Assembly (NCBI GenBank): GCA_036346375.1
Contig: CM070517.1
Span: 45,046,200 to 45,110,199 of the forward strand
Reading direction: 5' to 3'
DNA: 64,000 nucleotides
Origin: Guadua angustifolia
Taxonomy: Eukaryota > Streptophyta > Magnoliopsida > Poales > Poaceae
The translations under genes and the position numbers were made by a program. Below the pieces are notes generated by a model. That model was not told where the DNA came from, ran no database searches, and was given only the letters and a program-made list of their open reading frames with translations. Positions 32,603-44,617 of this stretch are shown here, one piece after another (position 1 is the first letter of the stretch; each line of letters starts with the position of its first letter).

Positions 32603-35600
32603 TCAGCGAGGTGTACGTACCTCCAATGGTAACATTGGAGACGTCGCGCTGGTGCTGGTCCCGCTTCTCAGTTGTTCAGACGCTGTTGACTTCAGCTCAA
32701 GCTGCTGTAGTTGATGGACGACATGAGACATCCTTGGCCGCACCGAGGGTACATGCTGGGTGCAGGAGTAGACAAGGTCGACAACTTTCTGGATGACCCC
32801 TGCCTCCGGTAAGTCCTGAATGAGTGGATCTAGAAGCTCTAGATATCGGTGTGAGTGGACTAGAGGCGTTGCCCATTCAAATATAGTCTGCCATCCGACA
32901 GATTGAACGGATTGTGCAGGCCGACGACCACTAATGATTTCTAGAAGCAGCACACCAAAGCTGTAGACATCGCTCTTCGTTGTCAGTTCATTCCTGTATA
33001 TGAACTCAGGAGCAAGGTATCCATAGGTTGCAGCCTTGACAGTCCTCTCATGCATTACTTCCCATGGCACGAACTTGGAAAGGCCGACCCCATCAGATGG
33101 GAACCAAATTCCTCATCAAGAAGAACGTTGCTTGCGCGGATATCACGGTGCACTACCTGGGGCTTCACCTTGTCATGCAAAAATCTGGATTAAAACGAGC
33201 ACCAGTAAATACATAGTAATTAACAGTAGCAAATTAAACATAAGGCCGTAACGACAAGGGCAATAGCCAAATGTCTCGCACTAATGTTAAATAGTAATTT
33301 GAGCTCATCATGGTTCAGTGGAAATGCAAACAACACTTGTGAATTAATATTGCTTGAAAATTATATATGGCTGCAGCAATCCTTCTGTATAGTTTAAAAC
33401 TTAAAATTTATGTGAGAGAACTGGCGATGATAGAACAGTACAACACAGCTGGCTTCTGCAGTTATCATTCTTTATAACCTAACTAAAGCATAAGTGCGCC
33501 AAGTAGTTTCCCATGCATAATTGAACATTTGCAGCCCACTAGTGCCATTTAATGAAAAACTTCGAATCTAACATCTAATTTGGATTCCATGTAATGTAAT
33601 AGAAGGAACAAACCATCCTAAAATGGTAATCCAAATGACATTCTTAATAACCCACGTTATAGAGTAGAGTGGACAAATACATGTGAGCATTACGTAAAAT
33701 CTTCATGCACAAAATAGGTTTATACATGTATCAAACGTTACTGGAACCTAAAATAATGTTTCCATTCAGATGTTGAACTCTCGATTCTATGTAAGTCTAA
33801 CTGGGCTGGAAGCCACCAAACAGGGACCAATATTATGAAAGAAGTTGAAATAATAAAAATAATTGCAGCTAAGACCTAAGAAGCTTGATGCTTTCATTAA
33901 TTGTTATTTTAAAATCTCAGTAAGAAATTATCTAAATAAACTCAGTAAGAAATAATGTCTCCCAGTGAAACAGAAAAGAAACACAAATTTATGCAAATGG
34001 CTAGAATGACTTACGCAATCCCCTGTGCAAGAGTTGTGGCAACTCTCATTCTCATTGGCCAATCAAGGCTCCGCCCTCCTCTAGGAATATGATGCAGCCA
34101 CACATCCAATGGCCCATTTGCGACATACTCATAAACGATAAAGCGATCACCATGATCATAACAACATCCTTTTACAGCCACTAAGTTAGGGTGATAAAGC
34201 TTTGCGACTCTCCCAATCTCAGAGTAGAAGTCCTTTTTTCTTTGTAGGCTAGATCTCTTTAGTCTCTTAATTGCTACTCTGGATCCATCTGGCAAGATTC
34301 CGCTATAGGTTCCGCCTGTCTTTGCATTCCCTGGAAGTCGGTTTCCCTCACTGAAGTTCTTTGTGATTGATCTAAGTTCTTCACCGGTGAACACTTTCCA
34401 TAGCGGTGGCACTAATGCAGTAGCTGAAGTACCGGAAGCTTCACGTGATCTTCTTCTTTTCTTGCTTCGCCTATAGACAAGTAGCCAGACCACAACAGCT
34501 AGAGTGGTCGAGAGAATCAAGCCGCTTACAACGATGAGGACTATGAAATACTCCTTGTGGCAGTGATCATGGTGGCACTTGTCTTCTGAAATAAAATAGA
34601 GGCTGTCAGTGCAACTATATTTGCATACCATGAAAACAAATTACTTAATAAATTATACAGAACTACCCAATATTACCAAAAGAAGACTCACCATGATTGA
34701 TCATGCAAATCAGTCCATGGGCCTCGTTGCACTTTTTTCCAGTAAGTCCAGCACGACTATTGGTCACCAAAGTGCACATATCATTTATGGTGCCTAGACC
34801 ACACACAGTTTCGCTGCAGTTGGGATGCAATGGCTCACCAGAAAAGATGGTCTCATTCCAAAGAGATGAATCATCAGACCATTTCCAACCAAAACCAGTA
34901 CTAGTGTTGTAGAGATGCCCTCCAACCCAGCATCCTGAGGAGGAAGCTCCACAGAGAGACTTTGCAAAATTTAGCTCTTGAACTGATGATAATGCAGCCA
35001 GATGGCCACTGAAGTTATGGCAGAGAGCCTCGGATCTATCCCAAGAAAGGGAGCTTGACATGTACATGAAGCATTTATTCTGATCAGGACTGATTTGCCA
35101 ACTTTCAGGGCATGACACTGCATAGAATTGACAATTGTTGATGTTATAACCATCAATGATCTTGCATCGAGAGACACTTAAGACAGTCACATGAGGATGC
35201 ATGCAAGTCGTATATCCTATTACAAGCTCATCTGCCCAAAAACCTTGCAACATCTTGATTCAATACATGATATAGGAAGGTTAAGTACATACTGCACTCG
35301 ATATGTCTGGCTGGAAACTAGAACTGGGCACAAAGGGCGGAACCATAGTGAGTATGACTGGTTTTGCCTTAACTAAAATGTGAGTTTTGTGCCAAGTGCA
35401 ACACCAAAATCAATCAGCAGGAAACATCTGGTTCTGGGTGCAGCAAACCACACAGTGATACCAGATCGTGATAACAGATAAGTTATGCTAATGAACCAAA
35501 CAATAGATTTTATAGTTGTTGGCTACACCACACCAGGACCGAAATATCAAAGAGGGGAATGAGCTATCAAAGGATTGTCCTTTCTTTTCTAGGTTCTCCG

Positions 35601-36002
35601 TGGTGAGGCAAGTTCACATGTTTTGGCAGGAATTTGCAACTGCAAGAAAAGTTGTATCTTAAATTAAACATTCCCGTAGGTAGCAGTAGCACACTATTAA
35701 TCAAACTACAAGAAAATATTTCGATTTGGTTATGTTGTGCTTTACATGCGGTGTCCTGTATCATGAGAAGCAACCTTACAGACCAACGGATCATGCAGAA
35801 TTTTTTGCTAGGAAGCGCTCAAGAAATACACCTAGAGAGGCCGCCCTAGTCCAGAATTGGGGGAACGAAACCATGGATCTAGCTGCATATGCAGAGGGAG
35901 AGAAAGAAATAACTCACAGGTTTGGGCCAGAGCAGCAGGGCTGGCGACGGAGAGCACGAAGGAGGCGAGCAAGACAGAGAGGCCGAGAGCGGGTGCCGCC
36001 AT
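32603..36002 (-). CDS. C-type lectin receptor-like kinase (one frameshift)
   Basis: Membrane receptor kinase of the single-copy plant C-type-lectin class (Arabidopsis At1g52310 type). Exons on the minus strand: 35918-36002, 34692-35117, 34015-34585, 32603-33184, with GT-AG borders and matching phases (about 554 residues once the shift is allowed for). Residues 1-26 are a signal peptide. About 31-168 are a C-type lectin domain (SCPESWQISPDQNKCF, then CWVGGHLYN, then WKWSDDSSLWNE). About 182-207 are a transmembrane helix. The kinase follows: VAIKRLKR (Lys about 277), HRDIRASN (HRD about 373-375), then YGYLAPE and DVYSFGVLLLE. At 33088-33091 a run of four C (plus strand) shifts the frame; five would restore it. 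As read, the protein ends 12 residues later at GK-stop, before the APE and C-lobe motifs. In the restored frame the DFG position is G-V-G, so catalysis may be weak. The ligand is unknown. Confidence 0.88.
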
Positions 36003-36905
36003 GGCCGCCGCCGTCTCTCCCGGGAGGCACAGGGGCGGCAGCTAGTTGCGTTTTCTCACTGATGAGAGGAGTGCGAGGAGACTGACCGCGTCCTTAAAGG
36101 AGGGCGTACTACACCAGCTACCCGCACTGCCCACACACAGGGTTCCCTACCTCTCACGTCTCGAGACTACCCGGCATTAATTTCTACCTCAGCCTCTGCC
36201 TCTGCGTGTTCCTCTACTCTTTCTTTGTCTCTTTTTCCCTCTAAAATTCCATTCTCAATTTCTCACCCGCGTTTATCGATACGGTATTGAAGGATTTGAC
36301 TTTTGAAATGGTATATTTGTACGATTCATATTGGTGTAACGTTTCAAATTTAATATAACAGTACATATTTATAAATATACATATGTTTAATTATCTATGT
36401 ACATTCAATTTCACTTACAATATTACTACAAATATATAATAGTACTATCAAATACAATATATAGTTTAATAGACTATATTATCAATTTCACGGTATGGCT
36501 GATATTGTATGATATCGAAATCGGTATAGCTAGTATTGATATGTATCGAAATCGATATGATTGATATTGAGGTTAGTATAATACATATGGCTATTTTATA
36601 CCAATTTAGATATCGAAATGATAATATCGACCATACCCATCAATACTGGTACGGTGTTGATAACTATGTTCTCAGTTCTCACTAAAAAAATACATTGTAC
36701 AAAAATTAAAAAAAACACGAAAGTTTTAAATTGACGATCTCTTCATTTAATATTTCATGTTTTCGATAAACCTACGTGTTAGACACCAATACGTAGTAAC
36801 ACATGATTAGAAATCTAATTATTGGACTAAACTAACTATAGTATGTTTGTTTTCTCCCTTAGAGTAGTGAGGAGAAATATTTTATTTATGTAGTTTTAAG
36901 AATTA
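36003..36905. other. Upstream region of lectin kinase and AT-rich repeat
   Basis: 36003-36260 is GC-rich upstream and 5' UTR DNA. 36268-36663 is a repeat: it opens gtttatcgatacggtattg and closes with an inverted-like tggtacggtgttgataac, and holds many (g/c)atatcgaaat motifs. It is probably a decayed hAT-type MITE. Confidence 0.45.
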
Positions 36906-37161
36906 CTCCCTTCAATTACAAATAGTTATCATTTTAGATATTGACATAGTCTCTAAAACATATCTTTGATCGCTAATTTCTATTGTAATATATTTATAAT
37001 ACCCAATAAAATTATAATATTATGAAAGTATGTTTTGAGACAAATTTACACATGTAATTTTCGTGTATCCAATTTAAATATTTTAAAAATATTGATGGTC
37101 AAATTTTCAAAATTTGACTATACTTATGGCCAAAACGATAACTATTCATGACCAGAGAGAG
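36906..37161. mobile_element. Stowaway-like MITE
   Basis: Opens CTCCCTTCAATTACAAATAG and closes with the inverted CTATTCATGACCAGAGAGAG. TA flanks both sides (36904-36905 and 37162-37163). It is 256 bp and non-coding. A diverged relative lies near 29041-29236. Confidence 0.8.
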
Positions 37162-37163
37162 TA

Positions 37164-37936
37164 TTGGGGAAAGACATATATGAACATATTGAATTGTACG
37201 GTAAGATGTTAGTTATTTGATAAAACGATGTTCCTGCATAATTTAAGTAGAATTGTTAAATAACATTCAACCTCAGGGTTAACAAAACCAAATTGAGTTT
37301 GAAAATCAAAGATCCGATGGTATCGATTTATCGTGAAAACTGAACAAAAATGTCAAAAACCGAAGAGTTTTGAAATCAAACTTTTATTTTTAAAAAAATT
37401 CAAAAAAATAAAAATTGACCGATTTTCACCAAAAACCGTTTGATTTGCACTGAAAATCTAACGAGCCAAATGAAATTGTTCGAGATCAATCTTTGAGCGA
37501 TTTTCATTGAAAATTGAACGATCTTCATCGATTTTCTACCTGTTTACATCGTACAAACTTTTTCTTTTTTATCTTTTTGAATTTGATAGGTTTACCGATC
37601 GGTTTTAAATACCAAACCGACTCGATACAGTCGAAATCGTGATAATCGAGCTGATTATTGTGATTTTGTTAACCATGCTTCAACTTGCTAGGTGGCAATG
37701 ACAGGATTAAGGTTTCTGTTCACCCCATTTAGGGTTTAGGTTAAGCATAATCATGGAATTCCAACTACTCCGTAATTTTAAGCCAGAAATTATTTTTCTT
37801 ACGGAGAAGAGTCTCGGCATCGCGGCGCCCCCGTGTTCACTCATTCGTCCCAAAAGATACGGCGCGAACACGAAAGGAGCTTCCGAGGCGATCGTCAGTC
37901 GTCACGCGAGAAATTTGTCTGTGCACGGAATTCATT
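37164..37936. other. AT-rich repeat DNA
   Basis: 37280-37670 is rich in gaaaatc, aaccga and cgattttc motifs and resembles 61130-61290 (inverted-style aaccg(a/g)/tcggtt content). It is probably an old transposon. 37753-37941 has a 62-codon frame without recognisable homology. Confidence 0.4.
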
Positions 37937-38390
37937 GGTAATTTACGGATTGACACTTTAATTTGTATAGCTCATAAAATTGATATGAATCGATAAATTT
38001 TTTGTCCCAGTGACACTCTCAGCATTTTTCTAGCTTTTTTCTTTTTTTCTAAATGTTTTTAGCACTGTTTGGCGGGTAAGTTTACCGTTTTGCTCCTAAC
38101 CCGTGCCCTTTGTTAACGCCCGTGAGCTCCCGTGTAGACTCCCGTGCCTAGCATTTTCTTCCTCCTGCCGTTCTTGACACATGAGAATGAGGCACGGGAA
38201 GAAACGGAAAAGAGACGATCGTTAACAGGGGAAGGAGCAAGGGTAAAATAGGTATTAACAGTGCAAAAGTCATTTTAAAAATCCTGAAATTGTGAAAAAT
38301 ACCAAGAGTATCACTGGAGCAAAAAAAAAACATTGATTCATGTTAATTTTATAAATCACATGAATTAAAGTGTTAATCCGTGAATTGCTA
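37937..38390. mobile_element. Foldback element upstream of NCA1-like gene
   Basis: The left arm opens gtaatttacggattgacact; the right arm closes agtgttaatccgtgaattgc. The match continues inward for about 100 bases (for example cccagtgacactctcagcatttt against its diverged complement near 38285-38330). Inner blocks around gttaac (38114 and 38221) also pair. Total length is about 450 bp. It ends immediately before the likely 5' UTR of the next gene. Confidence 0.75.
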
Positions 38391-39880
38391 GCGAATTTAG
38401 TACAAATTTCCCGTCGTCACGCTCCCCCCTTCTCCGGCACCGGTGCAGTGAGGTCTTCTCCGCCCCTTCTTCTCTCCTTCCTTTGTTTCCACCGTTCGCC
38501 AGATCTGGCCCCCTCCCCTTTCTCCGGCGGCCTGCGCGGTGAGCTCCAACCGGAGATCCCCCGTCAACATCCTCGTGGGGTATCTTTTCTTTGCTTTGAG
38601 CAATCTCATCCAAATCTTTCTTTCTGGGACGGGTACTCCAATCCATGCAGTTTGCTGCGTCGTGGAGTACTAATAGCAGCTTGTTCTCCAAAATTTTTGG
38701 TGGTTCGGTCCGCCCCTGTTCAGGGCTAGCACACGCTTGAGCTCCTACTACACAAACTAGAAGAAGCCAATGACCAATTTAAATTGCTCTTGCAATCTTG
38801 CTTTGTAATCAGGAATCACCACTAAGTTCTTGATGTTTACAGGGAACGAACGCCCCAATAAAGAATTATGAGCTCCCTCTGCCCTTTCGCAGAAGCTACC
38901 GGTAGTGGCGTCGTATGCCCCGTCAAATCCGACAAGAACAGTGGCGGCGGTGCCGTGTGCCCTGTCGGCGCTGACCACAAGGAAAGCACAGACCATGCAG
39001 AAGAAAAGAACACCGATCCTCGCATGGTGCCCCCAAAGTGCCCCTTTGGCTATGAATCGAACACGTTCAAGCTCGGTCCGCTCAGCTGCATGATCTGCCA
39101 GGCACTGCTCCATGAAAGCAGCAAATGCACGCCGTGCTCACATAAGTTCTGCAAGTTCGTCTTGCGCTTTGAATATAGATCAAACGCATTCCCTTTGCCT
39201 GGATAGGTGCTGATCGGATTGCCATGGCAGGGCATGTATATCACGCTTTAAGGACTGCCCGTTGTGTGGTGTTGATATAGAGGGGATCGAGCCTGATGCC
39301 GAGCTTCAAGCCCTCGTCGATCGCTTCATTGATGGCCATGCCAGAATCAAGAGATCACACATTGCAGGGGATGGGGAAGTGGCGGGCAGCAAGAACAAGG
39401 TCATATATGAGGATCAGAGGATGTGTCCATGGAGAGAGGTGCTTTTCTGGTGGAGCAAGCTATGAGGGTCAGTAACCAAATCAACTCCATTAGCCTCTTA
39501 GCTTGAGCTCTTTAACCTGTGAAATGTAATTTCTCGATGGTACTGATGTTATGACAATGCTTCTAACTTCCACACCTCCAGGCTTTTCGTGCTCGGAACA
39601 TTGAGAGTGCAAAGTCAAGGCTAAGTATGTGTGCAGAAGACATCAGGGAGGAGTTGAAATCTTCGGAAGATAACCTAGACCTATGCTCTCAGCTTGGAGC
39701 TGTGTTAGGAATGCTTGGGGATTGCTGGTATGACCCTTTTCTCTTGACTATTGCCCCTTGCTATTTGTTTCTGGTTGCAATCTAAGAAGCTTTCCTCTGG
39801 AAAGCAAACTAGGAAACGTACTATTGGTATATCCCACCAGATGTTCTTCTTCTTATTAGCTGTTGGCTGTATTCTGGAGG

Positions 39881-40322
39881 TTCAGTGCTTTGTCTGCCAT
39901 GCGCAAGGCTCCCATTCTAGTCTATGAGAGCAAATGAGCTAGAAGTTTTCTGTGAACTTGCCGTTGATATGTTGACCATGTATTGAGTATTTGAGTTAAG
40001 TTCTTGTGTCTTTGTACTAATTGAGAAAACAATTCTTATTCATGTATTGTAATACCTGAATGTGCTAACTTTTAAATGGCTGTACCTTTCCTCAAAAAAA
40101 AAAAAAAAAAAAGAAATAAAGAAAGAAAACTTCAGTGCTTTGTGCCTGCTATGCAGCATAAGGGCCCATTCTAGTCTAAGATAGCACATCAGCAAGAATT
40201 TTTCTGCAGATTTTGATTGTATATTGAGTTGCTCATTCAGAGAACAGTTCTTACTCATGTATTCTAGTGTCTGATTGTTCTAAGTTTTGACTGCATGTAG
40301 CCTTTTCCTTCAAAAAATAAAT
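39881..40322. repeat. Diverged direct duplication with A-rich ends in NCA1-like intron 3
   Basis: 39881-40110 and 40131-40322 are diverged direct copies (shared ttcagtgctttgt, cccattctagtcta, ttactcatgtatt-like). Both end with a pyrimidine tract then an A-run (19 A at about 40095; a shorter run at 40313). This could be a tandem duplication or two retroposed copies. Confidence 0.65.
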
Positions 40323-41793
40323 TGAAAGGACAAATCTCACTATAGGTAAGTTAGTTGTTCTTTTTATTATAGAATTAAACAATAATGTATCTCGATGCAT
40401 GACTACTTTGGAATGACACAACAGATATGAGCCGATTTGCAATTCTCATGGTTTGTGCAGACTAACTGATTCACAAAGGGGTCTCTAGCAGGGTTTTAAG
40501 CTTATAGTTATGCCAGTTACAGGCTGGCTGCAACTTATTTGCATGGTACAGTCGCAATGGGGAAAAGTGGAAAACCATTCGTGTCAATCACAGGCTGATA
40601 GCTTGGGTAAGAGTCAGTTAGCAAGATCCTAGTTCTGGTCAGGATATCTGGTATAGTGGTATCTACTCATATAAAAGGCACAGGGTCTGTCATGTCTCTG
40701 ATGATCCCATTATGCTTCCCTGTTACTACTGAATATTTTTTTCTTTCACTATGTTATAATATTCTGACTCAGCTTTATCCAACCAGTGTGTTGTACACTC
40801 GTACTTCTTTCATTATTTTCATTACAAATTATCACAGTGACAACTAGGTTTTATTTTGCTTATTTTATTGATAATTAAACCCATTGCACGCTACTTCCCC
40901 CATGGTCCTCGTCACTGTACTGTGCTTTTTCAGTCGGACCTTGGGAGATGCTCCTTCAGCGATCACTTACTATGACGAAAGTGCTGAGTTCCTCTCGAAG
41001 TTGCCCACGAAGGATCTCGAGGTTGTATTCAATTTTAGAATCATTGTAAATTTGTAAGAGAGTTAAGAAGTTCCTTCTGTTGATTTAACTTTTGCATTCA
41101 TCCACAGTTGGTTCGTACGCTTTCAGTTTCACTAAATAAAATTGGAGACCTTCACTACTATGGCGGGGACCTACAATTTGCAAGAAGTTATTATGCCCGT
41201 TCATTGGATGTTCGCAGAAATGCAGTAACACTCAGCTGTGGCTTCCCAGGTAATTGCTATGGTGCTGATTAAGAATTTAAGATTCAGCGTAAATGCAAAC
41301 AAGATAGTTATGTATTATACAATAAATGGATGGAACTTTATGCATCCTTCTCTTTTGTCCCTACTCCTTAGTTGGTGATCTTTCCGTCACCAGTGGATTT
41401 TGTTTCTGAAAAGAATGTCATTCCAGCAATTTCTTTTTTGGACAATGTTATTGAACTGGAATGTGTTACATAGTGATTAGGAAGGGAAGGATAAAGTTGC
41501 GAGCAGTAAAACCAAATGCTCAGGAAATGGGCAGGATAGAATTTTTATCTGCACTTCTGATGCAAGTTCCTGTTTTGATTGCATAGTGGCGAGCACCTGT
41601 ACTTTTTTATGTGCTCTTGTTGAATCTTTTACTTCAACAAATCATTTGCATGCAAAGTGGATGGCAAACGTGCTTCACTGCAGAATTTTAGTCAAGTTTG
41701 TCCCTTTCTAGGATCCAAAGGTGAAATATTTTTTCCTGCACAAACTGCAATGCTAAAATGTCACTATTAGATTCCCTTGTTTGCTTCCATTGA

Positions 41794-41907
41794 GTATTTT
41801 TATACAATAAATCTATGTTATTCATTAAAAATGTTCCTTTAAAGAACAGTGTATTTTTACACAATAAATCTATGTTATTCGTTAAAAATGTTCCTTTAAA
41901 GAACAGT
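41794..41907. repeat. 57-base tandem duplication in NCA1-like intron 5
   Basis: 41794-41850 and 41851-41907 are adjacent copies differing at about two positions (tata(c)/taca(c), cattc(a/g)tt). Each contains taaaaatgttcctttaaaga. Confidence 0.9.
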
Positions 41908-42341
41908 ATGATTTGACTTTGAACAAGTAGGCTGATTTAGTCGAGGGGGTTTTAAATGTTTTCTCTTATAACTACGATGTTACAAGAACGGATACATGAT
42001 TCATAGCGTGGTTTAGCTTCTATTATTTGACAATCTGGCAACTGTTGGATATAGGTCATTGATCTAGCAACTTCTTTAGCCAAAGTTGCGGACGTCGATA
42101 GAAATCTTGGGAATGAAAATGTGGCAGTCGACAGTTTTGAGGAAGCAGTTAAATGCCTTGAGAAGTTGAAGCTGGATTCTGAACAAGCTAGTCTTGAGCA
42201 ACGGGTAGCTAAAATCTATCCCTGTTTTACCTCCTCTAGTCTTTGTGCTCCTGTGTGTTGTTCTGGACTAACTTTCGCTCTGTACCTTTGCAGCGCCGCT
42301 CAGTTCTTGACTTTCTACACAAACAATTGGATTGTAAGTAA

Positions 42342-43140
42342 GGTACATGGTCCTCCTACGCGCATACCCACAGACAGGATATGTACTATCCACAATGGGG
42401 TTCAACTGCAGCATTCTTCTGATGCATATGGAAAGAGTTGCTCCAGAAATGGTGATTAGTGTGGATTACCACTTGAAGTTGGACGCTTTGTTTCCTTTGG
42501 TGATTCCTGTCATTCTGTTTGCATATATTTTAGCGTCATTCTGTTAATCTGGATCAGGAATCTCAAGAATCAGAAAGAAAGAATTCAGGTCTTAGTTAAC
42601 ATCTTGTGACAAACGGATTTGGGTCTTTGACCAGAAGCCAAGTATTGCTTGGTGATGGATGATCATGAACCGTCTGATTCGTTTCGCTCGTTGGGCATGC
42701 ATCGCATCTGAATGAACAGAGGGCCCATTTGAAGTAAGGACGTTCCTGGGTATCACGTCCGCAAGGGTCCCGACTTATTTCGTCTTTTCTATGTACCAAA
42801 TCACTGAAAAAAAAAAATCGAGAAACAAGAATTAATATGGGGGATACGGAGGTTCAACATTCTATGAAATTTTAAACTCGGGTTTGTACGGTGCTGGAAG
42901 AAAATATTAATAACAAAAATATGTGATAACCTGCCGTTTTTTATTTTTCTTCCTTTGTTTTTCTAGTAACTTTGTTGCATGGATGATCGAAACACATACT
43001 AACTTTGTTGCGAACTTTAAGTGACATGTTCTAACATAAAAATTCAAATTAATGACATAGTACGGAAGTTCAAATGAAAAAGAAATTGTATGCATGTACT
43101 ACGGCCGACATCACAAATTATTGAAAAAAAGTTACAACTT
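42342..43140. other. 3' flank of NCA1-like gene
   Basis: No gene was seen. At 42474 the sequence gaagttggacgctttgt also occurs at 62331-62347, exactly where the RLP relic meets duplicated DNA. The two sites therefore share a short rearranged segment. Confidence 0.5.
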
Positions 43141-43440
43141 GACACGACGATCATACATGATTTGAAAGCGGTTGATATATCATCGTCACTAACTTGTATA
43201 AAAATACTCGCGCTCTCGATGAATGAAATCAAGCAATCGTTCAAGTATTGATTACCGTGCGATTTCTTAGCTTGTTCTTCACATGATTCGTTACCGAAAA
43301 TACCCTTTCGACACTTGTAGCCACCGGAAGGATCAACACCAATGCGAGTAGCAAATAAACATGTTTGTAGCGATCGTGCTTCTTTGTCTCGACAAGTGTA
43401 GATAGAGTTCACTGCGATTCTTCACCTGCGTAGGACTAGC
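43141..43440 (-). pseudogene. hAT transposase C-terminal fragment
   Basis: In one minus frame (about 43240-43350): LVLILPVATSVERVFSVTN, followed by VKNKLRNRT, the hAT dimerisation signature. One frame over (about 43150-43250): LNDCLISFIESASIFIQVSD, the usual extreme C-terminus of plant hAT-like (TTF/ZMYM-type) proteins. A frameshift near 43240 joins them. No DDE catalytic core is present. Confidence 0.75.
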
Positions 43441-43898
43441 GTATTTACCGGGTAATCTTACGAAAATTTTGGGTGTACAACTGCACCGCATGAACCTCCA
43501 TGAGGTTGTCCATGGACGGTATATGGACTGGTTGCCTAAATCATGCTCTCTCAGTCCAAGTTTGTAAATCCTATTTCTTCTTTACATATAGACTAAGAAG
43601 ATATTAAAAATAATTAGATTGCTCCTAATTATTATCACTAAACACTATATTCAATGCATACATGTAGATAATATAAAATAAAAATAGATATTTATTATGG
43701 AGGTAGAAGGAACATGATACTAATGTTGCAATGGAATATCAAATACACCCTATATTTATGAACAACACCATTAAAAAAATATACATATAAACTTAGAGTG
43801 AGTGCGTCGCCACTGAAGATGACTGGGCCGTTGACTGACTCGATCGATATGCTTACATAAAGTGCCATGCATGAAGCTGGCTGCACTGCACGCACGTA
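43441..43898. other. Intergenic DNA before the CACTA element
   Basis: AT-rich, with no coding signal seen. It ends in the target duplication GTA (43896-43898). Confidence 0.5.
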
Positions 43899-44062
43899 CA
43901 CTACTACAGATTATGACATCACAGACGGTTCGTAACCATCATCACAGACGGTTATTTCAACCGTCTGTGACTATGTGTCAGTGATACAACATCATATCAC
44001 AGGCGGTTTGCAAACCGTCTGTAATATAAACATCACAGACGGTTCTAGTTAGAAACCGTATT

Positions 44063-44539
44063 GACGCAACAGTTTGTCTGATCAGGATCGTCTTAAAATA
44101 TGAAGTTTTGTAGCACTTTCATCTCTTTCTTATTGTAATATTGATGGATTCTAAGGTAAAATCCATTTCGTTCCATAGTTCATCCTGAAAGGTGTCATAC
44201 GCTGATTTGTCGCTTCCACTTCATCCTCATGCCTGAACGATCCTACCATTGGCGGCCATTTTTGTCGAACTATATAGAATTCATTAAGTCATCGTATGGA
44301 TTCCATACGATGACTTAATCAACTCAATATAGTTCAACAAGCATGTCTGCCAATGGTATTCTCCCTCGGAGATGAGGATTAAGTGGAAGCGATAATTCAG
44401 CGCATGACACCTTACAGGACGAACTGTGGAACAGAATGAATTTTACCTTAGAATTCATCAATATTACAATAAGAAAGAGATAAAAATGCTACAAAACTTC
44501 ATATTTTAAGACGATCCTGATCAGACAAGCTGTTGCGTC
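44063..44539. repeat. Long inverted repeat (238-bp arms) inside CACTA element
   Basis: Arms 44063-44300 and 44302-44539 are complementary along their whole length, with substitutions but almost no length change, about a single-base centre at 44301 (tcgtatgga/t/tccatacga). I judge identity to be near 85-90% by eye. A transcript would form a near-continuous duplex of about 238 bp. Confidence 0.95.
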
Positions 44540-44617
44540 GATGCATCTAGGAAGTCTAGATATTCAGTTACTAAATCTATTAGTGGTTGTGCCTTATAAA
44601 TATCATTACAGAAATAC

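Larger units (their letters stand above)
38868..42341 (+). pseudogene. NCA1: NCA1-like RING/TPR protein, two frameshifts
   Basis: Homologue of NO CATALASE ACTIVITY 1, a cytosolic chaperone-like protein needed for catalase folding and activity. Exons: 38868-39154, 39231-39467, 39582-39727, 40934-41021, 41108-41249, 42055-42204, 42294-42341, all GT-AG with consistent phases. The N-terminus has the repeated CPF/CPV motifs (SSLCPFAEATG). A RING of the C3HC4 type follows (PLSCMICQALL, then CTPCSHKFC, then RFKDCPLCG). TPR-like repeats lie in exons 3-6 (CSQLGAVLGMLGDCCRTLGD, then LVRTLSVSLNKIGDL, then VIDLATSLAKVADVDRN). It ends HKQLDCK-stop. Two breaks: gaggat is duplicated near 39414-39427, adding 8 bases, and exon 5 lacks 2 bases near 41223. 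Allowing for both gives exactly 364 codons, the family's usual size. As read, translation stops soon after the RING. Splice sites and most codons are intact, so loss is recent or partly artefactual. A possible 5' UTR intron ends at 38841. Confidence 0.85.

Noticed and set aside
44063..44539. Reading the CACTA hairpin as a known miR820 precursor
   Set aside because: I could not see a convincing match to the mature miR820 sequence, so only the general precedent is cited.
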